NCBI RefSeq assembly: GCF_039542905.1
Contig: NZ_BAABIS010000001.1
Coordinates: forward strand, 62,001-126,000
DNA from: Kitasatospora terrestris
Lineage (GTDB): Bacteria; Actinomycetota; Actinomycetes; Streptomycetales; Streptomycetaceae
DNA: 64,000 bases
Direction: 5' to 3'
Shown: positions 24,770 to 32,250 of the stretch, one piece after another
Layout: each line of letters opens with the position of its first letter
Numbering within the stretch: the stretch's first letter is position 1
Position numbers and translations under genes: made by a program
The notes under the pieces: generated by a model
Seen by the model: only the letters and a program-made list of their open reading frames with translations
The model's database searches: none
Told to the model about the DNA's origin: nothing

Positions 24770-26362
24770 TTATGAAGCGAGCAAGACACGTTTCCGCAGC
24801 AGGTCGAAGCCAGCGCGGCCGTACATCTGGCGCTTGATCATTTTGATTCGGTTGACGTGGCCCTCGACGACGCCGGAGCTCCACGGCAGCGTCAGGCCGG
24901 CGGTGACGGCGGCGAGATCGCGTTCGAGGCCGTTGACGAAAGCGTGAAGGCTGGGTAGGTCGTCGGCGCGAACCGCCTTGATCCACTCTGGAAGCTGGTC
25001 GCCCTGGAGCTGGGTGAGCATCTGCCCGAAGGTGCGGACGTGCCCGGTGAGGGCATCCAGCTCAGGGCAGCCGGCGACGACGGACTTGAGCTTCAGGCCA
25101 TCGCCCTCCGGCAGGGTGTCGGGGTGAGTCAGGATCCAGCCGGTGACCGTGCGCGGGGATGGCGGACGGGCGGCCGGTGCTGTCGGGGATGTGCGGAACG
25201 GCTGGAGGTAGGCGCGGACGGCTCCGTAGCCGCCGGTGTAGCCGTGTGTCCTGATCTCTTCCCAGAGGGTCCAGGCGTTCGTGCAGCCTTCGGCCCATCG
25301 CACGTGCAGGTGGGCCTTGAAGTCGTCGAGTTTGGTCCTGCGGTTCTGCCACTGCCCGTGGAACAGGTCTTCCGGCCTCGCGGCGTCGGCCAATTGCTGG
25401 ACGGTGCGGTAGGTCATGCCGAGCTGGCGCTGGATCGAGCGTCGGCTGTGGCCGGCGGCCAGCAGCGCGTGGACGGTGGCGTGCTTGGCACGGGTGCGGT
25501 CGGCGAACCGGTGCCCGGTGGGCCATGGCGACTCGCTCTCGGCCGGTGCCGGAGCTTTCTCCGGCACCGGCTCGGCGAAGGTCGCACGGAGGCACGAGCG
25601 GTGGCGGGAGACGCACCGTTCGGCTGCTTCGCCGAGGTTGCGCCAAAGGTGGAATCGGTCGGCGACCTGAACCGCGGTGGGTGCCCCGGCCCTGGCGCCC
25701 TCGGCGAAGAACGAGGCACGGTCACGGCAGACGACCTCGATCCCCGGGCGTTCGGCCAGCCAAGCCGCAACAGTGCCTGCTTCGCGATCCGGCAGCAGGT
25801 CCACCGGCCTGCCGGTCTCGACGTCGACCAGCACTGTCCCGTAGACACGGCCCTTGCGCATCGCGTACTCGTCGACGCCGACCACACGCGGGACCGCTGG
25901 CTGGGGTTCAGGGAGGGCGTCGACCAGCCGCAGGACCGTGTTCCGGCTGACCCTGGCGCCGACGACGTCGGCCAACCGGGCACCGGCGCGGCCGGCCAGG
26001 GCGAGGCCGACCTCGGCCAGCACCGACCGCATTCGCTCGGTGCGCTGGCTGTGCCGCCGGGTCAGCCCCGCGACCTGCTCGACGAACGTACGCCGCCCGC
26101 AGGAGACGACTTCGCACGTGAAGCGCCGGACGCGAAGTCGGAGCATCACCCGCCGTCCCGCCACGGGGAGGTCAGCGGGAAACCGCAGGTAAGAGCCATG
26201 CACGCGCTCCGACCAGGTCCCGCAGCCTGGGCATCCAGCTCCAGTCGTCCGGCATCTGACACCAACTCGGATCACCTCGCCATCGTCTTGCACCGATTCC
26301 ACCCTGATCCTCGGATCCGCCAGGAAGAGCAGCCCTTCCAACTGGAGCAATAGCTCGCGCAC
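24770..26362 (-). CDS. ISL3-family transposase
   Basis: GTG 26362 begins a 530-residue protein. The N-terminus has a zinc-ribbon Cys set (VRCRTTGAGCPGCGTW and FTCEVVSCGRRTFVE), then a helix-turn-helix region. Catalytic acidic residues fit VVGVDEYAMRKG, VVCRDRASFFAEG and GVVEGHVNRIKMIKRQMYG. The internal segment near residue 300 (GHSRRSIQRQLGMTYRTVQQ) is a second DNA-binding helix pair. All parts of the family are present and the frame is intact. It should mobilise the element with its DUF4259 gene. Confidence 0.95.
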   Translation of the reverse strand: MRELLLQLEGLLFLADPRIRVESVQDDGEVIRVGVRCRTTGAGCPGCGTWSERVHGSYLRFPADLPVAGRRVMLRLRVRRFTCEVVSCGRRTFVEQVAGLTRRHSQRTERMRSVLAEVGLALAGRAGARLADVVGARVSRNTVLRLVDALPEPQPAVPRVVGVDEYAMRKGRVYGTVLVDVETGRPVDLLPDREAGTVAAWLAERPGIEVVCRDRASFFAEGARAGAPTAVQVADRFHLWRNLGEAAERCVSRHRSCLRATFAEPVPEKAPAPAESESPWPTGHRFADRTRAKHATVHALLAAGHSRRSIQRQLGMTYRTVQQLADAARPEDLFHGQWQNRRTKLDDFKAHLHVRWAEGCTNAWTLWEEIRTHGYTGGYGAVRAYLQPFRTSPTAPAARPPSPRTVTGWILTHPDTLPEGDGLKLKSVVAGCPELDALTGHVRTFGQMLTQLQGDQLPEWIKAVRADDLPSLHAFVNGLERDLAAVTAGLTLPWSSGVVEGHVNRIKMIKRQMYGRAGFDLLRKRVLLAS

Positions 26363-26509
26363 AGCCCAGAACCATCAGCCCGAACGAGGTCAGCACCGTC
26401 AGTTTCCGGACGATCTCGCGAGACCTCTCAGCAAGACCGACAGTGACAGGGAGTAGCCACACCACAGAAGGTGAACCAGAACCCGTTCTCATGAACAAGG
26501 CAAACCTGC

Positions 26510-26700
26510 CCACCTACGCACCCGACCTCAACCCGCAGGAGGGCATCTGGTCGCTGGTCAAGCGCGAGATCGGTAACCTCGCCGCCGCGGACCTCACTCA
26601 GATCACCCGAGCCGTAAAACGTCGGCTCAAGAGGATCCAGTACCGCCCGGATCTCGTCGACGGCTGCCTCGCGGCCACCGGCCTGGCTCAGGAGGACTGA
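26510..26700 (+). pseudogene. IS630-family transposase, C-terminal part
   Basis: The frame reads PTYAPDLNPQEGIWSLVKRE and IGNLAAADLTQITRAVKRRL, with the third catalytic Glu in P-Q-E-G-I-W, and ends at TGA 26700. It continues the part ending at 24219 once the ISL3 element and one ACCTGC copy are removed. An ATG at 26491 inside the IS end could in theory start a short peptide. Confidence 0.85.
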
Positions 26701-26706
26701 CGTGAC

Positions 26707-27219
26707 TCATTCCTCCTCCCAGTTCGCGTAGTCGCCCATCGCCACGTCGTCGCACAAGGTCTCCCACAACCCGTTGTCTGCGAGTGCGGTGTCATCGAGC
26801 GCGGTGAGGAGCCGGCGAAGCTCGTCCGCCGCCTCCTGGAACCTGTCCTCCTCGTCTTCCTCGTAGAACGGGAATCGGGCGATGGTGGCCGCGACGCACT
26901 GGTGGAAGGCTCCGAGGTCCCTGTTCACATGCCAGGCGGTCGCGGAATCGGTCTTGGGGATCTGGACGACGCGACCCGAGGCCACGTCGATGCCGAGCCG
27001 ACCGAACAGGCCGCTGGTCCCGAAGACGACCAACCCCGACTCACCGATCCGGCCCAGCAGCGTCGCCTCGGTCAGGGGCTGGTACTCATAACCGATCAGC
27101 CCTGCTGGCACACCGATCTTTCGCAGATCGGCGGCGATCGAGGCGGGCACCTCCGGCGAGCAGCCGATACGGGCCACGCCGTACTGGGGCAACGGCAGCA
27201 ACGGGAAGTCTCGGATCAT
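26707..27219 (-). CDS. SUKH-4-type immunity protein
   Basis: The protein has 170 residues, from ATG 27219. The SUKH fold is indicated by GLIGYEYQPLTEATLLGRIG, LVVFGTSGLFGRLGIDVASG, RVVQIPKTDSATAWHVNRDL and a helical C-terminus FYEEDEEDRFQEAADELRRL. SUKH proteins neutralise cognate toxins of polymorphic toxin systems, often nucleases or deaminases. No toxin gene is visible beside it, so it is an orphan immunity gene here. Directly upstream lies an 18-copy perfect 15-bp tandem repeat. A repeat-encoded reverse frame ends overlapping its ATG (ATGA). Confidence 0.8.
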   Translation of the reverse strand: MIRDFPLLPLPQYGVARIGCSPEVPASIAADLRKIGVPAGLIGYEYQPLTEATLLGRIGESGLVVFGTSGLFGRLGIDVASGRVVQIPKTDSATAWHVNRDLGAFHQCVAATIARFPFYEEDEEDRFQEAADELRRLLTALDDTALADNGLWETLCDDVAMGDYANWEEE

Positions 27220-27250
27220 GTGAGCATCATCCTCGTGCTCCGGACAGACC

Positions 27251-27520
27251 GGGAAGGCGCGAGCCGGGAAGGCGCGAGCCGGGAAGGCGCGAGCCGGGAA
27301 GGCGCGAGCCGGGAAGGCGCGAGCCGGGAAGGCGCGAGCCGGGAAGGCGCGAGCCGGGAAGGCGCGAGCCGGGAAGGCGCGAGCCGGGAAGGCGCGAGCC
27401 GGGAAGGCGCGAGCCGGGAAGGCGCGAGCCGGGAAGGCGCGAGCCGGGAAGGCGCGAGCCGGGAAGGCGCGAGCCGGGAAGGCGCGAGCCGGGAAGGCGC
27501 GAGCCGGGAAGGCGCGAGCC
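27251..27520. repeat. Eighteen perfect tandem copies of a 15-bp unit
   Basis: The unit GGGAAGGCGCGAGCC is repeated 18 times without a single mismatch, 270 bp in all. Because 15 is a multiple of three, all six frames stay open; the forward strand would encode (EGASR)n and one reverse frame (RLAPS)n. It begins 32 bp upstream of the SUKH-4 start codon. Perfect identity of all copies suggests recent expansion by slippage or recombination, so copy number probably varies between strains. Confidence 0.97.
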
Positions 27521-27754
27521 GGGCCTCCGCCACCGCCGAGGGAGCCCCACCGACATCACCCGTTCAAGTTCAGTAGCAGCCTTACCTCCTGCTCCTGGTC
27601 TTCCGACAGCCAAAGCATCGCCATCGGGTCTGATGGGAGGTGTACTACTTCCACTTCCACCCGGCACACGGAATACAACATGACCCGGATACGACGCTGT
27701 ACCAGTTGTTCAGACTGGCCCCCTCAAACCTTCGGGCTGAACCGTTCCGGGCTT

Positions 27755-28273
27755 TTATCCCTGGTCGGCGAGGTCGAGGCGCCAGTTGTTGCTGCGCATC
27801 AGGGTTCCGCTGCCTGCTGGGTATTCGAAGTCGCAGGCGTCGATGAGGGTGAACCCGAGGCGGTTGCAGAGGGCGTTCGAGGGGGCGTTCTCGACCGAGG
27901 GGAAGGCGTGCAGGCCTTGGGGCGCGTCGGGTCGGCGTGCGGCCTCACGCACGATGCCGATCAAGGCGGCGCCGGCTGCGGCGGCGATGCCGCGGCCCTG
28001 GTAGGGCGGTAGGACATTCCAGCCGGTTTCGTAGATCTGCTCGCCTTGCCAGTCGCGCTGGTGGTAGGCGATGCTGCCGACCATTTCATCGGCGAGCAGG
28101 ATCACGAACATGCAGCCGCGGCTGGTTTCGGGCATGGCCAGGTAGCGGCGGTGCCGGGCGAGCAGCTGCTCCTCAGGCTCGGGTCCGCCGACGTGGTGGC
28201 GCATCTGCGGGGTATTGATCCGCCGCAGCAGGCCGAGCGCGGATTCCGACCACGGCTTGAGATGAACGTCCAT
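27755..28273 (-). CDS. GNAT-family N-acetyltransferase (RimJ/RimL-like)
   Basis: The start is ATG 28273 (MDVHLKPWSESALGLLRRIN) with GAGG 9 nt upstream; 172 residues. The domain shows LLARHRRYLAMPETSRGCMF, FVILLADEMVGSIAYHQRDW, the acetyl-CoA loop WNVLPPYQGRGIAAAAGAAL (Q-x-x-G-x-G/A) and NAPSNALCNRLGFTLI. This order (early acceptor region, then YETGW, then the loop) is that of RimJ/RimL-like acetyltransferases acting on amines or protein N-termini. The substrate is unknown. It stands alone. Confidence 0.88.
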   Translation of the reverse strand: MDVHLKPWSESALGLLRRINTPQMRHHVGGPEPEEQLLARHRRYLAMPETSRGCMFVILLADEMVGSIAYHQRDWQGEQIYETGWNVLPPYQGRGIAAAAGAALIGIVREAARRPDAPQGLHAFPSVENAPSNALCNRLGFTLIDACDFEYPAGSGTLMRSNNWRLDLADQG

Positions 28274-28396
28274 GCAGCGCAGCCTCGCAGGCCTCGGCTC
28301 ATCGGGCATCCCATTTCCGCTCGATGCGGGATGCGGAACGGTTTCACTGTGGCCGCGAAATCATTCGGCGGTGATCCCCGGCGGCGCCACCATCAT

Positions 28397-28622
28397 GATC
28401 CAGCCCCTCACCGTGGCCCACACCGCGGAGGACGGCACGTTGCCGAGCCTCGACGTCACCGAGTTCACCACCCGGCACAACGGCGCCCGCCAGCTCACCG
28501 TCCCGATCGTCCCGGACCCGGTCGACCGACGGTGGCGCGCCCGCCTGCGGCTGACCGCCGACGGCACGAACGACATACTGGTCGGCGTCGACCGGTACAC
28601 GTTCTACGACCGCGCACCGCCG
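28397..28622 (+). pseudogene. Unidentified N-terminal gene fragment cut by an IS5 element
   Basis: From ATG 28397 the frame reads MIQPLTVAHTAEDGTLPSLD, VTEFTTRHNGARQLTVPIVP and LRLTADGTNDILVGVDRYTF. It looks like a real strand-rich protein and stops being coherent at about 28620, where IS5 transposase sequence begins in another frame. No strong ribosome-binding site is seen. I cannot name the family. Confidence 0.4.
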
Positions 28623-28623
28623 A

Positions 28624-29222
28624 TTCACGGAGTGGACCGCGGCCCGGGTGTGGGCCAAGCTCTACCGCCTGGGCCTGGACGAACTCGGCGCTCGCGGCGA
28701 GCTGGACTGGTCCAGGTGCGCGGTCGACTCGGTGAACATGCGCGCCACGAAAAGGGGGAGCTGACGGGTCCGAATCCTGTCGATCGGGGCAAGTTCGAGT
28801 CGAAGATCCACTTGCTCACCGAACGCACCGGTCTGCCCATCTCGCTCGCGATCTCCGGCGCCAACCTGCACGACAGCCAGGCCCTGATCCCACTCGTCGA
28901 GGCGATCCCGCCGATCCGCTCCCGCCGCGGCCCGAGACGGCGCCGGCCCGGCAAGCTCCACGGCGACAAAGCCTACGACCACCGCTTCATCCGCTCCTAC
29001 CTGCGACGATGGCAGATCACCCACCGCATCGCCCGCCGCGGCATCGAGCCCTCGACCCGCCTCGGCCGGCACCGCTGGGTCATCGAGCGGACCGTCGCGT
29101 GGCTCGGCGGCTTCCGCAGGCTCCACCGCCGCTACGAACGCAAAGCCGACCACTTCGCGGCCTTCACCACCATCGCCGCCGCCCTCATCTGCCACCGCAG
29201 GCTTCTCGCCCAAATGAGATGA
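28624..29222 (+). pseudogene. IS5-family transposase, C-terminal part with a frame change
   Basis: One frame reads FTEWTAARVWAKLYRLGLDE and DWSRCAVDSVNMRATKR. At the run AAAAGGGGG (about 28752-28760) the protein continues in the -1 frame: GELTGPNPVDRGKFESKIHL, GDKAYDHRFIRSYLRRWQ and RHRWVIERTVAWLGGFRRLH, ending at 29222. These carry the D (CAVDS), D (GDKAYD) and E (VIERT) of the DDE site. The N-terminal 90 or so residues are missing. The frame change may be a mutation or a programmed -1 slip, which is known in some IS5 groups. Confidence 0.75.
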
Positions 29223-29225
29223 CTT

Positions 29226-29985
29226 CTAATGAGGTCCCATCCAGCGTGGTCGCAAAGATGGGCATCGCGTCGTCGCACTCGCGCCAGCCGTCGCCGTCGT
29301 TGTCGTCCAGCCGAAGGGTCCACCATGAGCCGCGCCGGCACTCGGCCGACAGGTCCGCCACGTCCTCCTGGCGGTTGGCCAGGGCGACGGGTCCGGCGCC
29401 GGTGACGACCAGGGCGGCGGGTGGGCATCCGGCCGGGTGCAGCCGGGCCGGGTCCGCCGCCGCCGCACCGTGCGGTCGGCCGGCGCGGGTCGCTGCTCTT
29501 CGCCTTCGTGCGGAACAGCCCGCGGTAGGCGGTGAACTTCGCGGCGACCCACCCGGCGACATGGGGCAGCCGGAACTCCACTTCGGTCGCCCAGTCGGTC
29601 GCGTGCCGACCCCGTCTGCGGCTTCGGGCGCGGTGCCGCCCAGGACGAACGCGGCGATCATCTCGTCGACGCCATCGCGGGCTGGGCACTGAGGGCACAC
29701 AGGGCAGGGTCTGCCGAAGTGGGCGGCATGTTGTTCTGGGCGGCACCGCTCCCGATGCCGTGGCCGATCGAGTCGTCGATCATGGGGCAGGGCGCGTGGT
29801 CGGGCAGGCGGATCAGGCCGCGCCAGTGGCCGTCGATTCTCGGGGCCGGGGGTGGTCGGCTGGTAGCCGGCGCGCAGTTCCACGTGCACCAGGATCCCCC
29901 CCGCCACGAGAGCCTCCAGGAATGGCCCGGATTGGCCCGCAACGAGAAAGTCGTCATCCGCGCGGCTGGCAGGACGCTCACTGAT
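29226..29985 (-). pseudogene. Multiply frameshifted hypothetical gene
   Basis: Coherent pieces in three reverse frames follow each other. They are PFLEALVAGGILVHVELRAG, then HWRGLIRLPDHAPCPMIDDS, then DGVDEMIAAFVLGGTAPEAA, then WATEVEFRLPHVAGWVAAKF, and finally ALVVTGAGPVALANRQEDVA with WWTLRLDDNDGDGWRECDDA. Together they would make a protein of about 250 residues. At least three frame changes are needed, so it is a decaying gene. The family is unknown to me; the end beside the IS5 remnant is at 29226. Confidence 0.55.
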
Positions 29986-30044
29986 CATCCGGGTTTGTAT
30001 GGGATCTGGCGGGTAGGCGTTCGCAGGAAACGGGAGGACGGTCT

Positions 30045-30404
30045 ATGCCTCGTTACAACGAGGACGACGGTGAGCGGCCGAGGAAGCCCCCGCGAAGGGC
30101 TGCGGGAGATACACCGAGGCGGACACCGCGAAAAGACACTGCCCGATTGTCCGCGGCGACGGCCATGCGAGCCGCGATGGCACAACTGGAAGAGCTTCTG
30201 AGTCGGGCGCCCGAGTCGGTGTCCGGGCTGAAGCGTACGGACGAGGGCTGGCAGGCCGATGTGGAGGTGGTGGAAGTCGAGCGGATCCCGGACACGGCGA
30301 GCATCATCGCCAGCTACCGGGTGACGCTCGACACCAGGGGGGAGCTGCTGGGCTACGAAAGGACGCGTCGCTACACGCGTGATCAACTCGACCGCCGCAC
30401 GTGA
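30045..30404 (+). CDS. gvpO: Gas vesicle protein GvpO
   Basis: The product is 119 residues. A basic disordered N-terminus ([16 protein letters not shown]) precedes the GvpO domain: [40 protein letters not shown] and [20 protein letters not shown]. In Streptomyces gvp clusters gvpO is the first gene. GvpO proteins are essential for vesicle formation in haloarchaea; the role in soil actinomycetes is less clear. The stop overlaps a GTG, but the next gene probably starts 57 bp later. Confidence 0.93.
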   Translation: MPRYNEDDGERPRKPPRRAAGDTPRRTPRKDTARLSAATAMRAAMAQLEELLSRAPESVSGLKRTDEGWQADVEVVEVERIPDTASIIASYRVTLDTRGELLGYERTRRYTRDQLDRRT

Positions 30405-30460
30405 GCGGCCGGATCGAGTGGGCATCGGGCGGTGCAGGCGCGACCGTGGAAGGAGACGCT

Positions 30461-30907
30461 GTGACGGTCGTACCACAGGGCGGCGGTGGCAGTGCAGTGG
30501 CAGGAGGCAAGGGCTCGGGCACGTTGTACGACGTCGTCGAGCTGATCCTCGACCGGGGACTGGTCATCGACGTGTTCGTGCGGGTGTCCCTCGTGGGCAT
30601 CGAGATCCTCAAGATCGACGCGCGCATCGTCGTGGCGAGCGTGGACACGTATCTGCGTTTCGCGGAGGCGTGCAACCGACTGGATCTGGAATCAGGCCGC
30701 AAGGCGCCCACCCAGTTGCCGGAATTGGTCGGCGAAATGACCGAAGGGGGCGCCCGGGGAAAGAGCAAGGGAGCCCTCACCGGCGCGGTGGAAGCGGTGA
30801 CGGACACCATCCGCCAACACACACAGGACACGGAGGAAGAGCCGGAGCCGGCCGAAAGGCGCGAGAGGTCGCGGCCGACGCGCCGCACGCGCCCCCGGGA
30901 GGAGTGA
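30461..30907 (+). CDS. gvpA: Gas vesicle structural protein GvpA/GvpJ type
   Basis: I start this gene at GTG 30461 because AAGGAG lies 5 nt upstream; an upstream GTG at 30401 lacks a site. The 148-residue product has the GvpA core: [40 protein letters not shown] and [16 protein letters not shown]. This amphipathic helix-strand-strand-helix unit forms the vesicle wall. A C-terminal acidic and basic tail of about 75 residues ([18 protein letters not shown]) is longer than in cyanobacterial GvpA and usual for Streptomyces copies. Confidence 0.93.
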   Translation: MTVVPQGGGGSAVAGGKGSGTLYDVVELILDRGLVIDVFVRVSLVGIEILKIDARIVVASVDTYLRFAEACNRLDLESGRKAPTQLPELVGEMTEGGARGKSKGALTGAVEAVTDTIRQHTQDTEEEPEPAERRERSRPTRRTRPREE

Positions 30908-30910
30908 GTC

Positions 30911-31621
30911 ATGGCCGTCTACGTCTACGCGATCATCGCCGCCCATCACCCGGCGCGCACGGACGACCTCACCGGGGTCGGCGATCCTCCCGAGGAGCTC
31001 TCCACCATCGGCGATTCCGACCTGACGGCGATCGTCAGCCCGGCACCCGAAGGACTGCGGGCCCGCCGGCGCGATGTCATGGCCCACCAGAACGTGCTCG
31101 AACGGCTGATGGCCGACGGTCCTGTGCTCCCGCTCAGGTTCGGCACGGTGGCTTCCGAACCCCAGGAGGTCCAGGAAATCCTCGAAGAGCGCGGCGACTT
31201 CTACCGGGAGCGGCTGCAGGCCCTGACGGGATGCGCGGAGTACTTGCTCAAAGCGTCGTTCGACGAAGACTTCATGATCCGACAGGTGCTCCGCGAATCC
31301 GCCGAGGCGCAGCGGCTGAACGAGGAGAGCCGGCGCACCGGTGATCCCAACGTGAAGGTGCGGCTCGGTGAAATCATCGTGAAGGAGCTCCAGGCGCGCG
31401 GCGAGTCCGCGGCTGCCGAGGTTCGCGAGGCGATGCGGCCGCTGGCGCGCGAGATCCACGAGAACGATCTTCACGGGGATGACTTCGTCAGCGTTTCCTT
31501 CCTGGTGGAGGAGACTCGCCGCAAGGATTTCCTCGCCGCGGAAGCGGAACTGGCCGAACAGTGGGGCGAGGGGTACGACTTCCGGTTGCACGGTCCCCTG
31601 CCTCCCTACAGTTTCGTCTAG
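30911..31621 (+). CDS. gvpF: Gas vesicle protein GvpF (GvpL/GvpF family)
   Basis: The gene starts 3 nt after the gvpA stop and encodes 236 residues. The family pattern is MAVYVYAIIAAHH, DLTAIVSPAPEGLRARRRDV, NVLERLMADGPVLPLRFGTV and FLVEETRRKDFLAAEAELAE. GvpF binds GvpA and is thought to help nucleate vesicle assembly. It is the third gene of the operon. Confidence 0.93.
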   Translation: MAVYVYAIIAAHHPARTDDLTGVGDPPEELSTIGDSDLTAIVSPAPEGLRARRRDVMAHQNVLERLMADGPVLPLRFGTVASEPQEVQEILEERGDFYRERLQALTGCAEYLLKASFDEDFMIRQVLRESAEAQRLNEESRRTGDPNVKVRLGEIIVKELQARGESAAAEVREAMRPLAREIHENDLHGDDFVSVSFLVEETRRKDFLAAEAELAEQWGEGYDFRLHGPLPPYSFV

Positions 31622-31630
31622 GAGGACGCC

Positions 31631-31882
31631 ATGGGGCTGATCACGGGCCTGCTGACGCTGCCGCTGGCTCCTGTGCGCGGAGTCGCCTGGGTGGTCGGAC
31701 AGGTCGCGGACGCCGCCGAACGCCAGTACTACGACCCGGCTCCGGTCGAGGAGGCGCTCAAGTCCCTCGAACAGGAGCTGATCGCCGGACGCATCAGCCA
31801 GGAAGAGTTCGATCGCCGCGAGGACGACCTGCTGGACGAACTCGACGAGATCCACCGGTTCTGGGCTCAGAAGCAAGCCTGA
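31631..31882 (+). CDS. gvpG: Gas vesicle protein GvpG
   Basis: AGGAGG lies upstream of ATG 31631, and the protein is 83 residues: MGLITGLLTLPLAPVRGVAW, QVADAAERQYYDPAPVEEAL and a charged helical end ISQEEFDRREDDLLDELDEI. This is the small accessory protein GvpG. In Streptomyces the cluster usually continues with gvpY, Z, J, L, S and K; none of these follows here, and the cluster ends at 31882. Confidence 0.92.
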   Translation: MGLITGLLTLPLAPVRGVAWVVGQVADAAERQYYDPAPVEEALKSLEQELIAGRISQEEFDRREDDLLDELDEIHRFWAQKQA

Positions 31883-32250
31883 ATTCAACCCGGTGGATGA
31901 GACCGGCCGCCCCCGGGCCGATCGGTGTGGACACGGGCGGTGGCGATCGCCGCGGTGGCCACGCCGGCCACCGCGTCCCGGGGCAGCGAGCGGCCGGCGG
32001 TGGCCGCGAATGCGATGGCCTCTGCGGTGTGCCCCGAACCGACGCGCGTGTATGTCCCGGGTGCGGCTGCCAGGGCGGCCGTCGCCCACCACGCGCGCCG
32101 TGCTCGGCGGCCTTGCCCTGCCGGGCCCGGCGAACCCAGCCCTACGGGCGAGACGGATGCGGCTCGGTCCGGCCGGCTCCTGCGCGGCCTTCCTCACCGG
32201 GGCAGGGCTTGCGCTTCCCGCTCTGCGCTTCCCCCTCGCAGCGGCGCGGC
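31883..32250. other. Gap after the gvp cluster; one unassigned reverse reading frame
   Basis: A reverse frame ending at TGA 31887-31885 reads APGTYTRVGSGHTAEAIAFA, ATAGRSLPRDAVAGVATAAI and ATARVHTDRPGGG. This is protein-like, but no start codon or ribosome-binding site was found upstream (the sequence turns Arg-rich by about 32110). It may be the end of a lost gene. Nothing else is supported here. Confidence 0.3.

Larger units (their letters stand above)
24220..26503 (-). mobile_element. ISL3-type insertion sequence carrying a DUF4259 passenger gene
   Basis: The terminal inverted repeats are 39 bp and match at about 34 positions, with a shared core TTGTTCATGAGAACGGGTTC. ACCTGC is present on both sides (24214-24219 and 26504-26509) as a target duplication. 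The 2,284-bp element holds an ISL3 transposase gene and, between it and the left end, an unrelated DUF4259 gene in the same orientation. Excision restores the IS630 frame exactly (WLTVFHL-PTYAPDLNP). Passenger genes are unusual in small IS elements. Confidence 0.88.

Noticed and set aside
27251-27520. CRISPR array
   Set aside because: Units are contiguous 15-bp copies without spacers, and no cas genes are near.
26902-27576. A forward protein with (EGASR)18
   Set aside because: Its 5' part is antisense to the SUKH-4 gene and no ribosome-binding site was found. The repeat is open in all six frames because its unit is 15 bp.
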